A DNA stretch of 64,000 nt from Cacajao melanocephalus (GCA_963573385.1 CAUYLG010021747.1:19117-83116); one strand, 5' to 3'. Shown: positions 25,976 through 40,050, numbered from the stretch's first letter. The notes: generated by a model from the sequence alone, not told the origin. Numbers and translations are program-made.

Positions 25976-28683
25976 GCAGCTTTTACATTTTCAGTTCTTC
26001 TTTCTTCTTGCGTGTTGTTTCAACTCTTCCTGGTGGGGAACTGTCTTACAACCTGCTGGTTTTCTCCAGGGACTCTGGAGGCAGCCAGGGATCAATGACT
26101 CAGAGGAGGGCTTGCCCCACTTCCCCATGTTTTGGGTCTCCTAACCAGATTGCCATCCCCAAGCATCACCTGCCTCCTGCATAAGAATCCTGTCAGTTCT
26201 ATGGGTGCCTGTGGATCTATTTTTAAAAATAGGGGGAAGCATGTGGGTGGTACACATCGAGGTTTTCCAGGAACCTATTAATATTTTTTGCTGAGGACAT
26301 CCAGAATTTTAACTTGACTGATTTCAAGATAAATTACCTCCTTAGGGAGATATCCTTCCCCTGCTTTTCCCTTCAACACTCCCCTTCCCCAGGATGGATT
26401 TCTTTTCTGGATTTTGTTGTTGTTGTTTTACTGCCTAGGGCTTCTCCATATCACCTGGTGCTGGGGCTCAAAGGCAGAGATATTAATAGCTAGAAGCAGC
26501 TACAGCTGATTTCTCTCTCAAGCAGGCTGAGGAGAAATCAGATCTAGTTCTCCTTGACCTCTGTAGGGACTGGTGATGCTCCTTAAGATCTTTATGCAGA
26601 AAGGCATCTGTATTCAGAAAGGGACTGCCGTTTTAAATGTAAAAATTTCTGTGGATTGATCCTACTTTATCAAAACCTTCTGGGTTTCTAATTTTATTCT
26701 TGTGTGCACAGACTACTATTTTAAGAGTGGGAGAATCATCATATATACACACAGAAACTGAAGGAAATAAATGTTATGAGATTAAAATATGTAAAAAATT
26801 AAAATGTACATACCTAAAGTCTCTCTATTTAGGAACACAATTGTGTCATTTAGGTTTAAAAGGATTACCACATCATCATCTCTGTTCAACATGTTTTTCT
26901 TTTGGCTTTACTAGGACAATGGTGATAAAAATTCAAATGCTAAAAATAAATATGCTTTTGAGATTAACATGGTATTGGGAGTATATTCCAACTTATGTAT
27001 TAAAAGGAAACAATTACTTGATTATGTCATAACTAAAAACAAAAATATTAAACAAAAGCAATAATAACGTGCATAGACTGAAATACCTTCCGTTTCAAAA
27101 TTAGTGATAACATTCCTTTCCAAATCGGTAGCTTTCCAGTATAAGCTACACCATGTTGTATAAAGATACAACACATCATGAGCCATGCATGTTTAAGTAC
27201 CTTCTTAATAATACAATACACAGGAAACTCAGTAAGTTTTAGCCCAGGTTCTGACATGTTTCTTTTTCACTAATTCTCAAACCAGGCTCTCTAGTATGTA
27301 CTAGGAATTATTGCCTCTTTTAATCAGAGGAGAATTTTAAAAAGAGAACGAGTTTCCTTCCCGATGGGCTCTGCAATGGTTTGCCATAGGCACTTGTAGT
27401 CTGGAAGAGTCTTTTCCAATCTGAGCAGCCTTTCTACAAAAAGAAATTTCTCTCCCAAGGGGTCATAAAACCAACTGTATTCCAGATGAATTTATAAGGA
27501 AAGGATCTGCCATTTTCCCCTCCAATTAAGCAGGACACATTTAGTCTTATTGAAAGTCAATTATTTTTATAGATGCAACAAATTCTTGGGCCAGGGACAC
27601 ACCCTCTATAACTCTATGTGAATCTAGAGATCAGGACCTGCCAGATTGCAAGCTAAGAGATTATTTAGTAAACAAGAAAAACCTCAAAGAACCTCTGCTT
27701 CTCCGTCCTCCTGCTGATCCTTTCAGATAGCAGCAGCAAGACTCTTGTTTCACCCACCCACACCCCTCCGGGTCTCATAAAGCTAGACATTTCATTTTCC
27801 CACTGCCTTCGTGACTTCCTACAATTGCCTGGCCCTTGAGGCAGCAGTGGAAGAAGATCTAGCATTGCAGTAGGAATTTTAGGAGGCCCGAAACCCAGCG
27901 TAGACCCCACCGGAGGAAAGTCCTGTGGCCCGCTGGGCTCAGCTCGGTGCCCCCACCCCTGGCTGCCTTTTGAGAATAAACAGACAAATTGCTGGGGGAA
28001 AAAAAGAATTTTAGGAGGAAGCAATGCTGACACAGGCTGGGCTTCCCATTTGCTGGACACACAAGTTCTTGCTCATGATTACCGAGCCCAAAACCCATGG
28101 TAAGAAAGACAAGCCAGGTCTATCTTTCCACTCACATAAACATAAAGCAAATATTAAGCATTATTTTTTTGTTCTCTGTCCAGTTTCACAGACAGATTTA
28201 AATAATGCCCAGATAGTCATATAATAAGGACACATATTTTTTCCTCATTGGATTGTCTGTGTATAGACTTGGTAACTGAATTTTAAAAGGCTCATTTTTG
28301 TTTTAATTGCACTGCAGCTCTCGAGCCTCTCAAAAAGACACACATGCAATTTAAGAATTTAGGAATATCTAGCTAATTGTAAAAGCTGTATCTGACTCAC
28401 CAAGGATCATAGAAAATCACTGAAAGCTGTTGGTTCTCTCACTCCTGGGACCCTCATCCTATATGACATTGTTTGTAGATAGTCCCAAGGGCCAGAGCCC
28501 TGAGTTAGTCTAAGACCCTATGTCAGCCCTGTCTCCAGTGGCCTTACATCAGACCTTACACCTGGCCAAGCCAACTGGCTCCATGGGAGCCTCTGATGAG
28601 CAAAAGGGATTGATCCCATTCAAACTCAGAGGTCTTGGGTAGAACTGACCTTCACTGGAAATGCGGAGTTGGCACTTGGTTCA

Positions 28684-29053
<370 letters not shown>

Positions 29054-29589
29054 CTAGTCCTACCACTGGCTCTTTGAGACATGCCCATGTCCCATGTCAC
29101 CAGGACACAGTAACTGGCTGTGTCAGCAAGGGAAATGTCAGGCACCACAGGAGTCACCAAGGCTGCCCTTTACTTTGACACCTACCTGAAAGGAGAGACC
29201 CATGTGCAGCTTTATTTCACATAATAAAGAAATATTTCATCCCAGATTGCTTCAAGTTGAAGAGTGGAATGTGTGCTTTGCCAAGATAACTTTATACATT
29301 GAGATACTCAAAATGCTTTTAAAAATCATGTTGATGTCATTCACTGCCTATGCCTTAGTAGCACACCTTACTCAGAGTGGATACTCAGAAACGATTAGGT
29401 CTGAGTTAAGCCTTAACATCCCTTTTTCTATGAGGCCTTGAATATACTCATTTTCCAGCAGCAAAGGCCCAAGCAAGGGAGTAGCAGTGAAAATTGGTTG
29501 CCTTACAGAAAAAAAAAAAAAAAAAAGACCCTAAAAATCACTTTCCAGTCACCATTAGTAGATGCAATTACATCTCAGATTGAACAGCT

Positions 29590-29715
29590 GCAGCAGAGCG
29601 GGTCCAGTCCTCACTCCTTCAGCGAGCACCTGTGTGACTTGAGAATGTCATTTGATTTATCTGGACCTTGGTACCCTCATCTTAAATGGGGGCAATGACC
29701 AGATGAGTTCTCAGG
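29590..29715 (+). repeat. MIR SINE fragment
   Basis: Contains cacctgtgtgacttgagaa, ctggaccttggtaccctcat and cttaaatgggggcaatga, the MIR order, upstream of the first coding exon of ZNF366. Confidence 0.55.
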
Positions 29716-30000
29716 TTTCTTCCCAAACTAGTCCACTCCCCCTCCTACCATCACCCATTTTGGTTTTGTGGCGGAATTTACACTGGAGCCTAATTTGATT
29801 CAGCCCTAGGGTCACCCCAACAGGCCAGTGCTATCCATATTGATAACTGGAGATCGAAAGGTGATATTCTGAACAGCCCTAGGATAAATGAGGGTCCATA
29901 TTAAGCAAGTATTACTCTTCATAAATTAGTACTGATAAATAGCCAAAACCCTTAAGGGAAAAGAGGATTTAAAACAAAACAAAACCAAAACACAAATGTT

Positions 30001-30029
30001 TCTTTCTCTTTAAAGGAAAATTGCCAAGG
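30001..30029 (+). promoter_or_regulatory. ZNF366: Splice acceptor and 5' UTR end of ZNF366 exon 2
   Basis: A pyrimidine-rich tract ends in AG at 30014-30015. The exon then has 14 nt of 5' UTR before ATG at 30030. That ATG has A at -3 and C at +4, a moderate initiation context. An upstream in-frame TTG at 30021 also reads open but is not a plausible start. The family protein begins MQKEMKM, matching the ATG at 30030. Confidence 0.85.
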
Positions 30030-31361
30030 ATGCAGAAGGAAATGAAGATGATCAAAGATGAGGATGTGCATTTCAATTTGGCTGTGAAGAAGACCCCCTC
30101 CTTTCCCCACTGCCTGCAGCCAGTGGCTTCTCGGGGAAAGGCTCCCCAAAGACACCCCTTCCCAGAAGCTCTCCGAGGACCCTTTTCCCAGTTTCGGTAT
30201 GAACCTCCTCCAGGAGACCTAGATGGGTTCCCCGGGGTCTTCGAAGGAGGGGGGTCTAGGAAACGGAAGAGCATGCCCACAAAGATGCCCTATAACCACC
30301 CTGCAGAAGAAGCCACCCTCGCCCTCCACTCCGAGGAGAACAAAAACCACGGCCTTCCCAACCTCCCTTTGCTGTTCCCGCAGCCCCCGCGCCCCAAGTA
30401 TGACTCTCAGATGATCGACCTGTGCAACGCGGGCTTCCAATTCTACCGCAGCCTGGAACACCTGGGGGCCAAGCCCGTCAAGCAAGAGCCCATTAAGCCC
30501 AGTGCCATGTGGCCCCAGCCGACGCCCGCTCCATTCCTGCCCGCGCCCTACCCCTACTACCCCAAACTCCACCCGGGCCTCATGTTCCCCTTCTTCATGC
30601 CCTCGTCCTCGCCCTTCCCCTTCAGCCGGCACACCTTCCTGCCCAAGCAGCCCCCAGAACCTCTGCTGCCCCGGAAAGCTGAGCCCCAGGAGAGCGAGGA
30701 GACCAAGCAGAAAGTGGAGAGGGTGGATGTGAACGTGCAGATCGACGACAGCTACTACGTGGACGTGGGCGGCGCGCAGAAGCGCTGGCAATGCCCGACC
30801 TGCGAGAAGTCCTACACCTCCAAGTACAACCTGGTCACCCACATCCTGGGCCACAGCGGGATCAAGCCGCACGCGTGCACGCACTGTGGGAAGCTCTTCA
30901 AGCAGCTTAGCCACCTGCACACCCACATGCTGACCCACCAGGGCACGCGGCCCCACAAGTGCCAGGTGTGCCACAAGGCCTTCACCCAGACCAGCCACCT
31001 GAAGCGCCACATGATGCAGCACAGCGAGGTGAAGCCGCACAACTGCCGCGTGTGCGGCCGCGGCTTCGCCTACCCCAGCGAGCTCAAGGCCCACGAGGCC
31101 AAGCACGCCAGCGGGCGCGAGAACATCTGTGTGGAGTGTGGCCTCGACTTCCCCACCCTGGCCCAGCTGAAGAGACACCTCACCACGCACAGGGGCCCCA
31201 TCCAGTACAACTGCTCTGAGTGCGACAAGACCTTCCAGTACCCCAGCCAGCTGCAGAACCACATGATGAAGCACAAGGACATCCGGCCCTACATCTGCTC
31301 CGAGTGCGGCATGGAGTTCGTGCAGCCGCACCACCTCAAGCAGCACTCCCTCACACACAAG
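30030..31361 (+). CDS. ZNF366: ZNF366 coding exon 1: N-terminus and zinc fingers 1-7
   Basis: This exon encodes residues 1-444 of the zinc-finger transcriptional regulator ZNF366 (DC-SCRIPT), a nuclear corepressor known from dendritic cells and from nuclear-receptor repression. Residues 1-250 have no finger. They include a basic RKRK patch at 77-80, a VKQE SUMO-type motif at 150-153 and a long Pro/Phe-rich stretch at about 155-215. Seven C2H2 fingers follow, with Cys/Cys/His/His at 255/258/271/275, 283/286/299/303, 311/314/327/331, 339/342/355/359, 367/370/383/387, 395/398/411/415 and 423/426/439/443. All ligands are present. The exon ends with a complete codon at 31361 before GT, and 1332 nt gives phase 0. 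It is strikingly GC-rich against the AT-rich intron. A long antisense frame over it is a shadow. Confidence 0.97.
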
Positions 31362-31773
31362 GTACCGCGGGCCCCAGGCGGGGCGTCGGGGGCCTGGGGA
31401 AGAGGAGCAAGGGCCCTGAGCAGACCCCTGGGGAGCCGGCGGGTGCCTGTCCTGCTCCGCATCTGACCCTGAGAAGCTGGGCAACCCCAGACATGTGGTC
31501 CCTTGGCCAAGCCCTGAGGTCCTTCCTCACGTTTAAATAGGAGAGAACGATTCTCAACCAAGCCCTTTCCCCCCACCAGCCTTCTAGACTCTAAGGTAGG
31601 CCTAGAAATAAGTAATGCAGACAGTTGCAGAGAAGGATGAGGAAGGATGCTCCTTATCCTACAAGAATCTTGCAGATTCTGTTTCTAGAAACTTCATCCA
31701 GGGCACTAGCATGAGTGTGTCATCAGACCCTAGATCAGCTCTGTGCCTGGGATGTGCCAGGGATCACCTTCTT

Positions 31774-31816
31774 CTAGAGAATTCTCTTGGTCTTCTAGAG
31801 AATTCTAGAGAATTCT
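31774..31816. repeat. Short palindromic tandem repeat
   Basis: The 12-mer ctagagaattct occurs three times, at about 31774, 31794 and 31804; its gagaattctc core is a perfect palindrome. Confidence 0.85.
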
Positions 31817-32678
31817 CTTTTACACTGTTGAAGCAGTGGAAAACAATCATTTTGGTTGTTTTCTCCCTCAACTGCGAGACCTACTTCATATATAAGCTCT
31901 CCAAGGGAAGCAGAGCTTGGCAAGGCCAGCAGGGCCTATGCCTCCCGGTGTTGGTCCTGTGCCTAGTTGGGTGAAGTGCCCTGTGCTTTATATTGCAGGA
32001 GACATGAGCAAGTGTCCTTCTCTGTTCGGTTTTGTTTGATCTTCCCTGTGCTCAGGTCCTCAAGGGGAAATACAGGCCCAAGAGTCTAAGCTCAGTCCAG
32101 TTGCAACCATAGCCCTGGAGGCACTCAGGCTGAACTAAAACAAGCCCCTAGTGCTGTCCCTGAAATCTTACCCCAGCTAAGCTATTGGAACCTGCTTTGA
32201 GCCTCTGAGAGGAACTTTTGCCCCCACTGACTCCTGCTCTCACACCCTTAAACTCAAGTGATTTTCTTGGCAGGAAAGACTCCTAGCAAGCCAGAGTTTC
32301 TAAAGCATTCTTTAATTCTGAAAGGTCAGCAGAGGACTTTGCCCAGCCAAGAGAATGTTTCTGCTGTGCTGTAATAGGTTTCACTTGTTAGGTTGGGACA
32401 AAACACAGCATTTTCTGGCTCTGCAGCAGAGATGAAATGTGTGGCTGCCTTGTGGGCTCTGCACAAACAGCTCCTGGCCTACAAAAGGCACCTGCAGATG
32501 CCATCCAGAGGGGAGTGCCTGCCAAGTGCAGGAACCATCAACAAAGGACCCAGACTGAGACTCAGCCGCAGAGGGGACCATTCGCTAACTTCAGGGCCTC
32601 CTGTATTTGTGGAAAAGGAATCAAAAGTGTGTTTTAGAGCATATAAAGATCCTGTAAGATGGTAGAAAATGAAGTCAA

Positions 32679-33072
<394 letters not shown>

Positions 33073-33089
33073 TTAGAGGTATCAGCAAA

Positions 33090-33270
33090 CAGTGGGAGGT
33101 AGTATTCGTTGAACACTTGCTATATGACAGGTGTTTCACTTTTCATTTGATCTTCATTTACTTGTCAACAACTATAAGAGTTACTCCCGATATGCAGATG
33201 AAGATACTGAGGCATGGGAGGTCACTCAGGAATCTCTGACACCAGCACTTGTGTCTTGGCCACTCTACAG
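33090..33270 (-). repeat. MIR SINE relic
   Basis: Includes gttgaacacttgctatatga, cagatgaagatactgaggca and a ctctgacaccagcacttgtg end, the MIR reverse complement. Confidence 0.65.
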
Positions 33271-34940
33271 TGAACACTTCCTCTTATCCACTGCTTCCCT
33301 GTTCACACCCCTGAATACCTGACGGCCTCCGTCTCTGTAATTTCACTGATCCTACCGGAGAGACAACAGCTTCCTTTGCTGCCTCAAAGTTGTGTCCAGG
33401 CTCCTGTTCATTTGTTTGCCAGGCCAGCTCACAGGTGAATCTTACTTTGGACCCAGAATTCTCTTTAAAGAATTCTGAAAACAGTGATAAGTAGACACTT
33501 CTCCTTGGTTTAAGGACAAATGGATCAGAGCCAAGCCCAGAGGAAATCTGAAATATAAAATAAAAAATAAAATATAAAACCCATTAAGAAAATGTTCTTC
33601 ATTAATTTTGTAATTTAAAACTCAGTGTTGGAATATGCACTACATTTAAAAAATTCATCTCCTTAGGCAGAATCAATCTTTAATTTCTAAAGGAGGTTGA
33701 TTTCTAGGTCTCTTTATTAGCATAAATGCATACTCATGTACCATCATCTGGATTAGACAGTGCTTGAGTCAGAAAGCATTTACAGTTCTTATGCCCCACC
33801 ACTTCATCTTGAGATGAGAAGCCTTCACTAAAAAAGGCCACAGGACTCATCTAAGGTTTTACAACCAGTAAATAATTGGTTAGAGACTTGAATCCACCCT
33901 TTAATACCATGGGCCTGTCAGAACTGCAGAGTGGTACTTTCTTACCATGCCTCAAAGTAAAGAAATGGAAATATAGGCAGAAAGTCAGAGATGAGCTTGG
34001 AATCCCTCCTTCCCTCCTTCAGCCACTATGAATATCAGGGAATATGGATTTCATTAGGTACAGTTGTTAACTAAGTAACTTGTTCTAATCCTATGATAAT
34101 CTTCAGTTTCACGCCCTGGTTCTCTAAATTTTTCTTTCCAAAAGTCACTGTGGGTCAAGACCTCTTGCAAAGGCCTTTGCAGAGAAGTGATGGATAGTCA
34201 GGATTAGCTGTGAGTCCCTGGAAATGCTCTCAATTGAGGGCCTTAGTTCAAACACATCTTCATGCACAGCAAGGAAACAAGAAAGCCTCCTGTCCTGTTT
34301 CCTAATTCAGAAAGCTAACTCCTGCCAAATTTTCTTATAAGGAGGAGCTGGCTTAGGGGAGGCTCCATAACCATGTCATGTGGAGGTCAGTGTGGCCTGT
34401 GGGAACCCAGGGGACCAACTTGAGAGGGTGATTATCAAGTTGTAATTTACTGAAGTGTGGATATAAGTCGTTCTGGGATTTTCGAGTCTATTAATGAGAA
34501 CCCAAGAGAACACTGGTTTCCATAAGGGAAATGATATTATCAGTTTAAAAGATTTTATTTTTTCATTATCATGAAAGCCGGATTATAGGTTCATGTTGCA
34601 TATCAGCCCACAGTGCTCTTACCAAAAGCCTGTTAATCCTCAAGAACTATCACTGGAGACTTAACCCCAGCAGCAGCTGGAGCAAAAAAAGCAATAGCTT
34701 TCTTTTCCTCCAATAGTCTGGCTAGTTTATGGTTTTCAGTAGGAAGAAAAAAGATTACATAATCAACACTTTTCAAGAAAATAGTAATTTAACAAGGCTG
34801 AAGCTACATTATTTGAAACTCAGCATCTATCACCAAGCTCTTTGTGGGTTTATGTGGCAGACAGGAAAATGAAGCCTGTGATCCTGATGAAAGCATGTTA
34901 CCTGTCAATCACCACTTCTCTGAATCTTGCCTTCCTGCAG

Positions 34941-35132
34941 GGTGTGAAGGAGCACAAGTGTGGGATTTGCGGGCGGGAGTTCACCCTGCTGGCCAACATG
35001 AAGCGACACGTGCTGATCCACACCAACATCCGCGCCTACCAGTGTCACCTCTGCTACAAGAGCTTCGTCCAGAAGCAGACCCTCAAGGCACACATGATCG
35101 TCCACTCTGACGTGAAGCCTTTCAAATGCAAG
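34941..35132 (+). CDS. ZNF366: ZNF366 coding exon 2: zinc fingers 8-9
   Basis: This exon encodes residues 445-508 in phase 0 (192 nt, 64 codons). Finger 8 uses Cys451, Cys454, His467 and His471. Finger 9 uses Cys479, Cys482, His495 and His499. The exon ends just after the first cysteine (Cys507) of finger 10, so intron 3 splits that finger. The acceptor is a clean cttcctgcag and the donor is gtgggc. Joining it to the flanking exons keeps the seven-residue linker rhythm of the C2H2 array. The sequence also reads open upstream of the acceptor for about 33 codons, which I take as chance. Confidence 0.96.
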
Positions 35133-36459
35133 GTGGGCAGTGGGACCGGGAAGGAACCAGAGAGTTGTGCAAATGCCTGATGGCAAAGGGTCCCCAGGGA
35201 GCCTTCTACTCTGTTTCATCAGTGGGGCTACGGAGGCTCAGAATAGGTCCATGGCCAACCCCAGGTCCCATCTGCCACTCTGTCCCTCCGCACACCCCAC
35301 TTACGTCATGCCAGGCTGGAGGTTCCTAAGGGGCCTGCCCTGTATGTCTCACTGTGACATCAGTGCCCAGGGGTGGAGCCAGGCGCTATGGAAAGGTCTG
35401 AGGGTGGAAGGCCCTTTTGGAGAAGGAGGCTATTAAAGGATGAAGGTGGTATGGAGAGCCTTTGTTCTGGAAAGGAGAAAGCAGGTTTAGCCTTCTTCCC
35501 CTTACAAGGCCAAGAGCAGGACATAGGAAAGAATCACAGAAGCTTCTAGCGTAGCCTCCCCACCTTCTCCTCCTCTCCCCTCCTTGCCCCTTGACACTAG
35601 GGCTGAGCCATATGTGTACTTTGAGGCAGGCCTCCCAGAGAGGATGAGAGGGATTCCAAAGCTAGCCCCTCAGAGACCCTCAGAAATGCCTGCTCGGGCT
35701 GTGGAATAACTGAACACAGTCACTTCAAGCGTCTTTCACCTATTGCTAAGTGCCATGTAGCCCAGGTATGGATCGTCTTTGTTAAAATGTCCGTGTTAGA
35801 CTAATTTGGTTGGATTTGTATTTCATCAGCTGAGAAAATGTGTGAACTGGAGTTTGTAAAGCCCGAGGCTCTGACAGGCGTTGCTTAGAAATGCTTCGGC
35901 CCCCTGAGGCTGTCCCTATCCCACACCAGTGTTTTCTTTCTCTACTTCTAAAATGACAAGCAAACACTGTGTATGACTGGGTTTAATTCAAGTAATGTGC
36001 TGGCCAGGTGTCATCCGGCCACGAAGAGGGCTGAGGGGGAAGAAGAGGGAAATCACCACGTTCAGGTATCATTAGAGCCCTTCTGTTTGAAATGAAGGTT
36101 TTCTCTCTCTGCTACTGCATGCCTGATGGAGTTTAAATGATATTTTCTGCTGATCCATATTCCTGAAGTGGGGTTCCCTGCTTCCAGGGGCTGTTCCTGC
36201 TTTAATCCTTCTGCAGTGTGGCCCCACTTGAAGGAATCCCCTGTGAAGCTGACTTCTTTCCTGTGTTGGCAACTCTTGGAAGGGGTGAGGGGTCAGACAC
36301 CAGAGCTTCCCTAGACCTGTGTGGGCATTGTCCGGAGGTGAGAGAGGGAGGCTTCTCCCTCCAGCCCTTTTCCTGCCACCCACTTCTGTTTCCCCTCCTT
36401 TTCTTCATGTTTCCAGTGGTTCGAAAGTCAATTTATGTCCGTCTAAAGTGGGAGTAAGT

Positions 36460-36640
36460 TGCATGCAGGACAGGCTACATAATTTTCAGGACCCAAGGCA
36501 AAATGGAAATGCAAGACTCCTTGTTCAAACATTACTGGGAGTTTCAAGATGGTGAAAGCAGAGCATTAAGCCAGACTCAGGACCTTTCTGACCATGGCAC
36601 TCTGTGTCGTATGCCCATGAAGTGAGGGCTGGCCACATGA
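36460..36640. repeat. Unassigned medium-reiterated repeat
   Basis: Segments aaggcaaaatggaaatgcaa, cattactgggagtttcaag and gcagagcattaagccag belong to a dispersed repeat I have seen but cannot name. Confidence 0.45.
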
Positions 36641-39214
36641 GCCCATGGGCTCCATGGGCCTCCTCTTCTCTCTCTTTCATTTCCTTCCCACTTCATTGAG
36701 CCCCTAGAGCACGTCACATGTAACAGAGCTGTTTCGTCTTGCAAAGGGTTTTACTGTCTCATGCAATGGAGGTACAAGTAGGTCTCTTTGCCATTCTTCA
36801 TTCCTTGTGATGAGTTTACTCTTGGGCTTCAAGCATGAACTGAATTTTTTATCTTATCAACTGATGGTGGTGGAGTAAAGTTGCTAAAGTATGAAGGGAG
36901 CCAATTACATAGTTTACAATACCCTGAAAATTGACATCTGTCCCATTCAGCCATCTCCTACCTCCACCTCATCAGTTCTGGTCCAGTAGTAGTGGTAAAA
37001 CCAGGGAGAAAATGTTCCTGAAATATAAGGTTATGTCAGGGGGCAAAGCCAAGGTAGGTCATGTGTAGTTTGAGGGCACAAAGGCAGTTCTGCTTCTCTA
37101 CCTTCAGGGGCTTGGAGGACTTCTGGGGCCAGGTAGTGTCTGAGGATCTAGAGGATTCTCTCTAGTATCAGTGCACAAGAGGTGCTGTGTAACCTGGGCC
37201 CAGCTTGATGTTTAAGGGCTCCCTTTATGAACGATGGCCCCTTCCTCCTCCACTCCAATGATGGTGCACGTACATGATCCAAAGCGTGTCTGATGGTCAG
37301 GTTTACAGTTCAGAAACTCTGTTTTACCCATTTCTTGAGGTTAGATTAGGCTCCATGTCCGGTCCACACCATCAGAACCCCTAAGAGAGTGGTTTATAAA
37401 GTAGGATGCCAGCTTTGAAACAATGCATAGCTTCAATATTACAATGGGAGAGATGGGCCTGGCACAGGAATCGGACTGGCCATTTGCAAAGGTTACTTCT
37501 TCCTGGTGGTAAGTCCTCTCAGGAGACCACACTAGAGGTCGGGAGGCTCCCTACAGAGTGTTGTTTATCATCAGACAAAATGAATCAGATGTGAAAGGAC
37601 ATTCTTGTCAAACAGTGGAGAAAGTGGGCCTTCTCCATACTTAGCCATTTTTGAAACAAGAATGAGTGTCAGCCGCCTCCACTCAGAGCTCTCTGTCTCT
37701 GAGACAGTGCTAAAAGCATAAGCCAGGGCCTTTCTCTCCCAGTCCCCATCTCCCATCAGTGTCACCCTGCTGGGTGCCCTCTTTGTACCATCGCCGTTCT
37801 TCCTTCCAACAGACTTGCAGAGGACTCCTGGGTTTGCAGATTATGTCACAAGGCTCTCTGTGTTTGTAAACTAGCTCCAGGTCACACTGCGGGGTAAGCC
37901 ATCTCAAGGTGCTGTCTGGGTTCTTACTTCCCAGCTGTGCTGTGCTAAATTCTTGGAAATTCGGCCTTGGGTGAAGGTTGTTAGGATTTGGGAGTTGAGA
38001 GAGGGACGGAGGGCCATTTGCCCATTGCCATTCAGTTCCCAGCCACCTGAGAGAAACGGCTGGCTGGCTGCCCGGCGGTGTTGGACTACAAGCCCAGGCA
38101 AGTTCAAGGCAACTGGACTTGTGCTTTGTTGCTGTAACGGGGAAGAGCCATCCACTTCGTGCCTCGTGATTGACATGACTGGGCAGAAGAGGCAGCCTTC
38201 GGTCTCTCCCCCTTTACCCCAAAACTCACAGCAAGGAAGAGGCTTTTAGTAACAGATTCTAATTTCTTGGGATTCTTACCATTAAAATTCCTTCTTAACA
38301 TAAATCCTTCCTCCTGTCTCAATATGAACTGATCTTGCCTGGCCCTGTGCTGGGTGGAAACAGCTGTCCCTAGCAAGCAGAAATGTTCACTCACTGTGGG
38401 ATTAGGCATTAACAATAGGTTGGAAAATTAGAGGAGAGGAGAGGTTTCCATTTCATGTTTCTTTTCTTTTTTTTTTTCTTATAAAGAAGTTACTGCCCTT
38501 CTGGGCTCTTTTGCTATTGGCTAGACTTCTGGACTCGTGTTTCTTGGAGCCAGCTGGAGTTTTTCCAGAGACCTGCGCCTGTAGACTTAAGCCACTTTTC
38601 AGAAATATGCTTCCCAGATTCTGGGTAAGCACACAGGGGTTGATTTGGATCCATCCTTGTAGTGGCCACACTCCATAACAGCAAAGAACCAGCTGCCGTC
38701 TTTGGGAAACCTGTCCAGGAAAAGCAGCCATCCAGAATTTCCGGGACAGATTCTCTTTTGAGATGGGTGAAGCCGGGAGCTGCCTAAGTTATGAATCACC
38801 AGGTCATCTGAAACCTTGTCTGCAGCAGAAGGGTGAAGGCCAGAGGGCAGAGCTGTCAGAAGAGGGATAAAATCTCCCTGCAAAGGGTCTCCACCACTGT
38901 TGTCAAACTGACTCCATTTTTCCCCTCACTTTCTTTGACTCTCCAAGAAGTAAGAAACCAGATGGGGGGCTTTGAGGGGCCCCATGCTTGGGGTCAGGGT
39001 TTTCAGGCTGGCATGGAGGGGGTTAAGGCAGTGACCAGATAGCAGGCTTTTGGCAGCAAAGCCCTCCTCAGCAGAAGGAAGGATATAGCTGTATGAACTG
39101 CCTGCTTAACAATGCCTCACATGTCCCCAGGGGCCCGCCTGCAAATAGATTTCATCTTGCTTTCTCTTGTACTTTTCAAAGCTTCCTGTTTTCTCACGGT
39201 CCTTTTGGACAGTT

Positions 39215-39297
39215 TACAGTCTCTCTCTCCCTCCCTCCCTCTTTCTCCCTTTGAGAAAAGGAACACCCTTCTTATTAAAAGAGAGAGAGGGAGAAGA
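39215..39297. repeat. Polypyrimidine tract followed by polypurine tract
   Basis: A tctctctctccctccctccc stretch at about 39220-39252 is followed at 39280-39297 by gagagagagggagaag. Confidence 0.75.
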
Positions 39298-39909
39298 ATG
39301 TGCGGGAAGGGGAGTTTCACGGAGGCCATTCTCCTCAGCTGCAGGCTGCAGCTCTGACCTCTTCTCTTTGAATAGGAAAACACAGGCTTCCTGGCGCATC
39401 TCAGTTCTGAAGCTCACAGCAGGCTGGTTGGGGAGAAGTAGTATGCTGCTCTGGCTCCAGCCCAGTGGCTGCCCACTGCCATCACCCTGGGTCTCTGACC
39501 AGAGCCAGCTTCTCCATGGCTGTCAGCATGGCCACTGGAGTTCATGGCAAGTGCCCGAGGTGCCTCCAGGCCCTGGACCAGGGAGGAGAAGAGTGCCAGG
39601 AGGCCGGGATGAGGAGGCCCAGAGCACACAGGCATTTGCCAGCTATTCAAAGGGCAGACTAGGGTTGGGGGAGCCAAATCACTGGGCCTTCTCCAATCCC
39701 TGAACCTTGGATAAAGCCTTTCTTTCCATCCTTATTTCTCAGACCCGGGGCAGGTACAACTATTTGCATTTCTACTACACTTCGAGTAGCCTGGCGGGTA
39801 TTTACTCAGTGGATGCCTCATTTAGCTCTTCCTTTAATAGTCCCCTCATCTTCAAAGGGCTTTCCCTTTCTGTAATGTAAAAGAGTCTACTATATACACA
39901 ATAATGAGA

Positions 39910-40050
39910 GTAAAAAGAACTAATATTTATTGAGCTCTTACTATCTGCAGAGCCCTTCTTGTGTTATCTCACTTGATCCTTACAACAACCTTCATAGGAA
40001 ACAATGATTATTATCAACGTTTTACAGAAGAGAAAATGGAACAAGCTCTC
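39910..40050 (-). repeat. MIR SINE relic
   Basis: Contains aatatttattgagctcttac, ctcacttgatccttacaaca and acgttttacagaagagaaaa, clearly MIR in reverse. Confidence 0.75.

Noticed and set aside
30219..31484. 421-codon antisense frame across the first coding exon
   Set aside because: It lies opposite GC-rich zinc-finger codons and is rich in Leu, Val, Gly and His as expected from reading that repeat backwards. No splice or family support.
34842..34940. Alternative first exon upstream of coding exon 2
   Set aside because: The sequence is open in frame with an ATG at 34869, but a strong acceptor at 34940 and the finger-linker continuity explain the exon; no promoter signal is visible.
39167..39703. 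178-codon frame in intron 3
   Set aside because: Runs through pyrimidine-rich low-complexity DNA and lacks splice sites in phase with the gene; no family signature.
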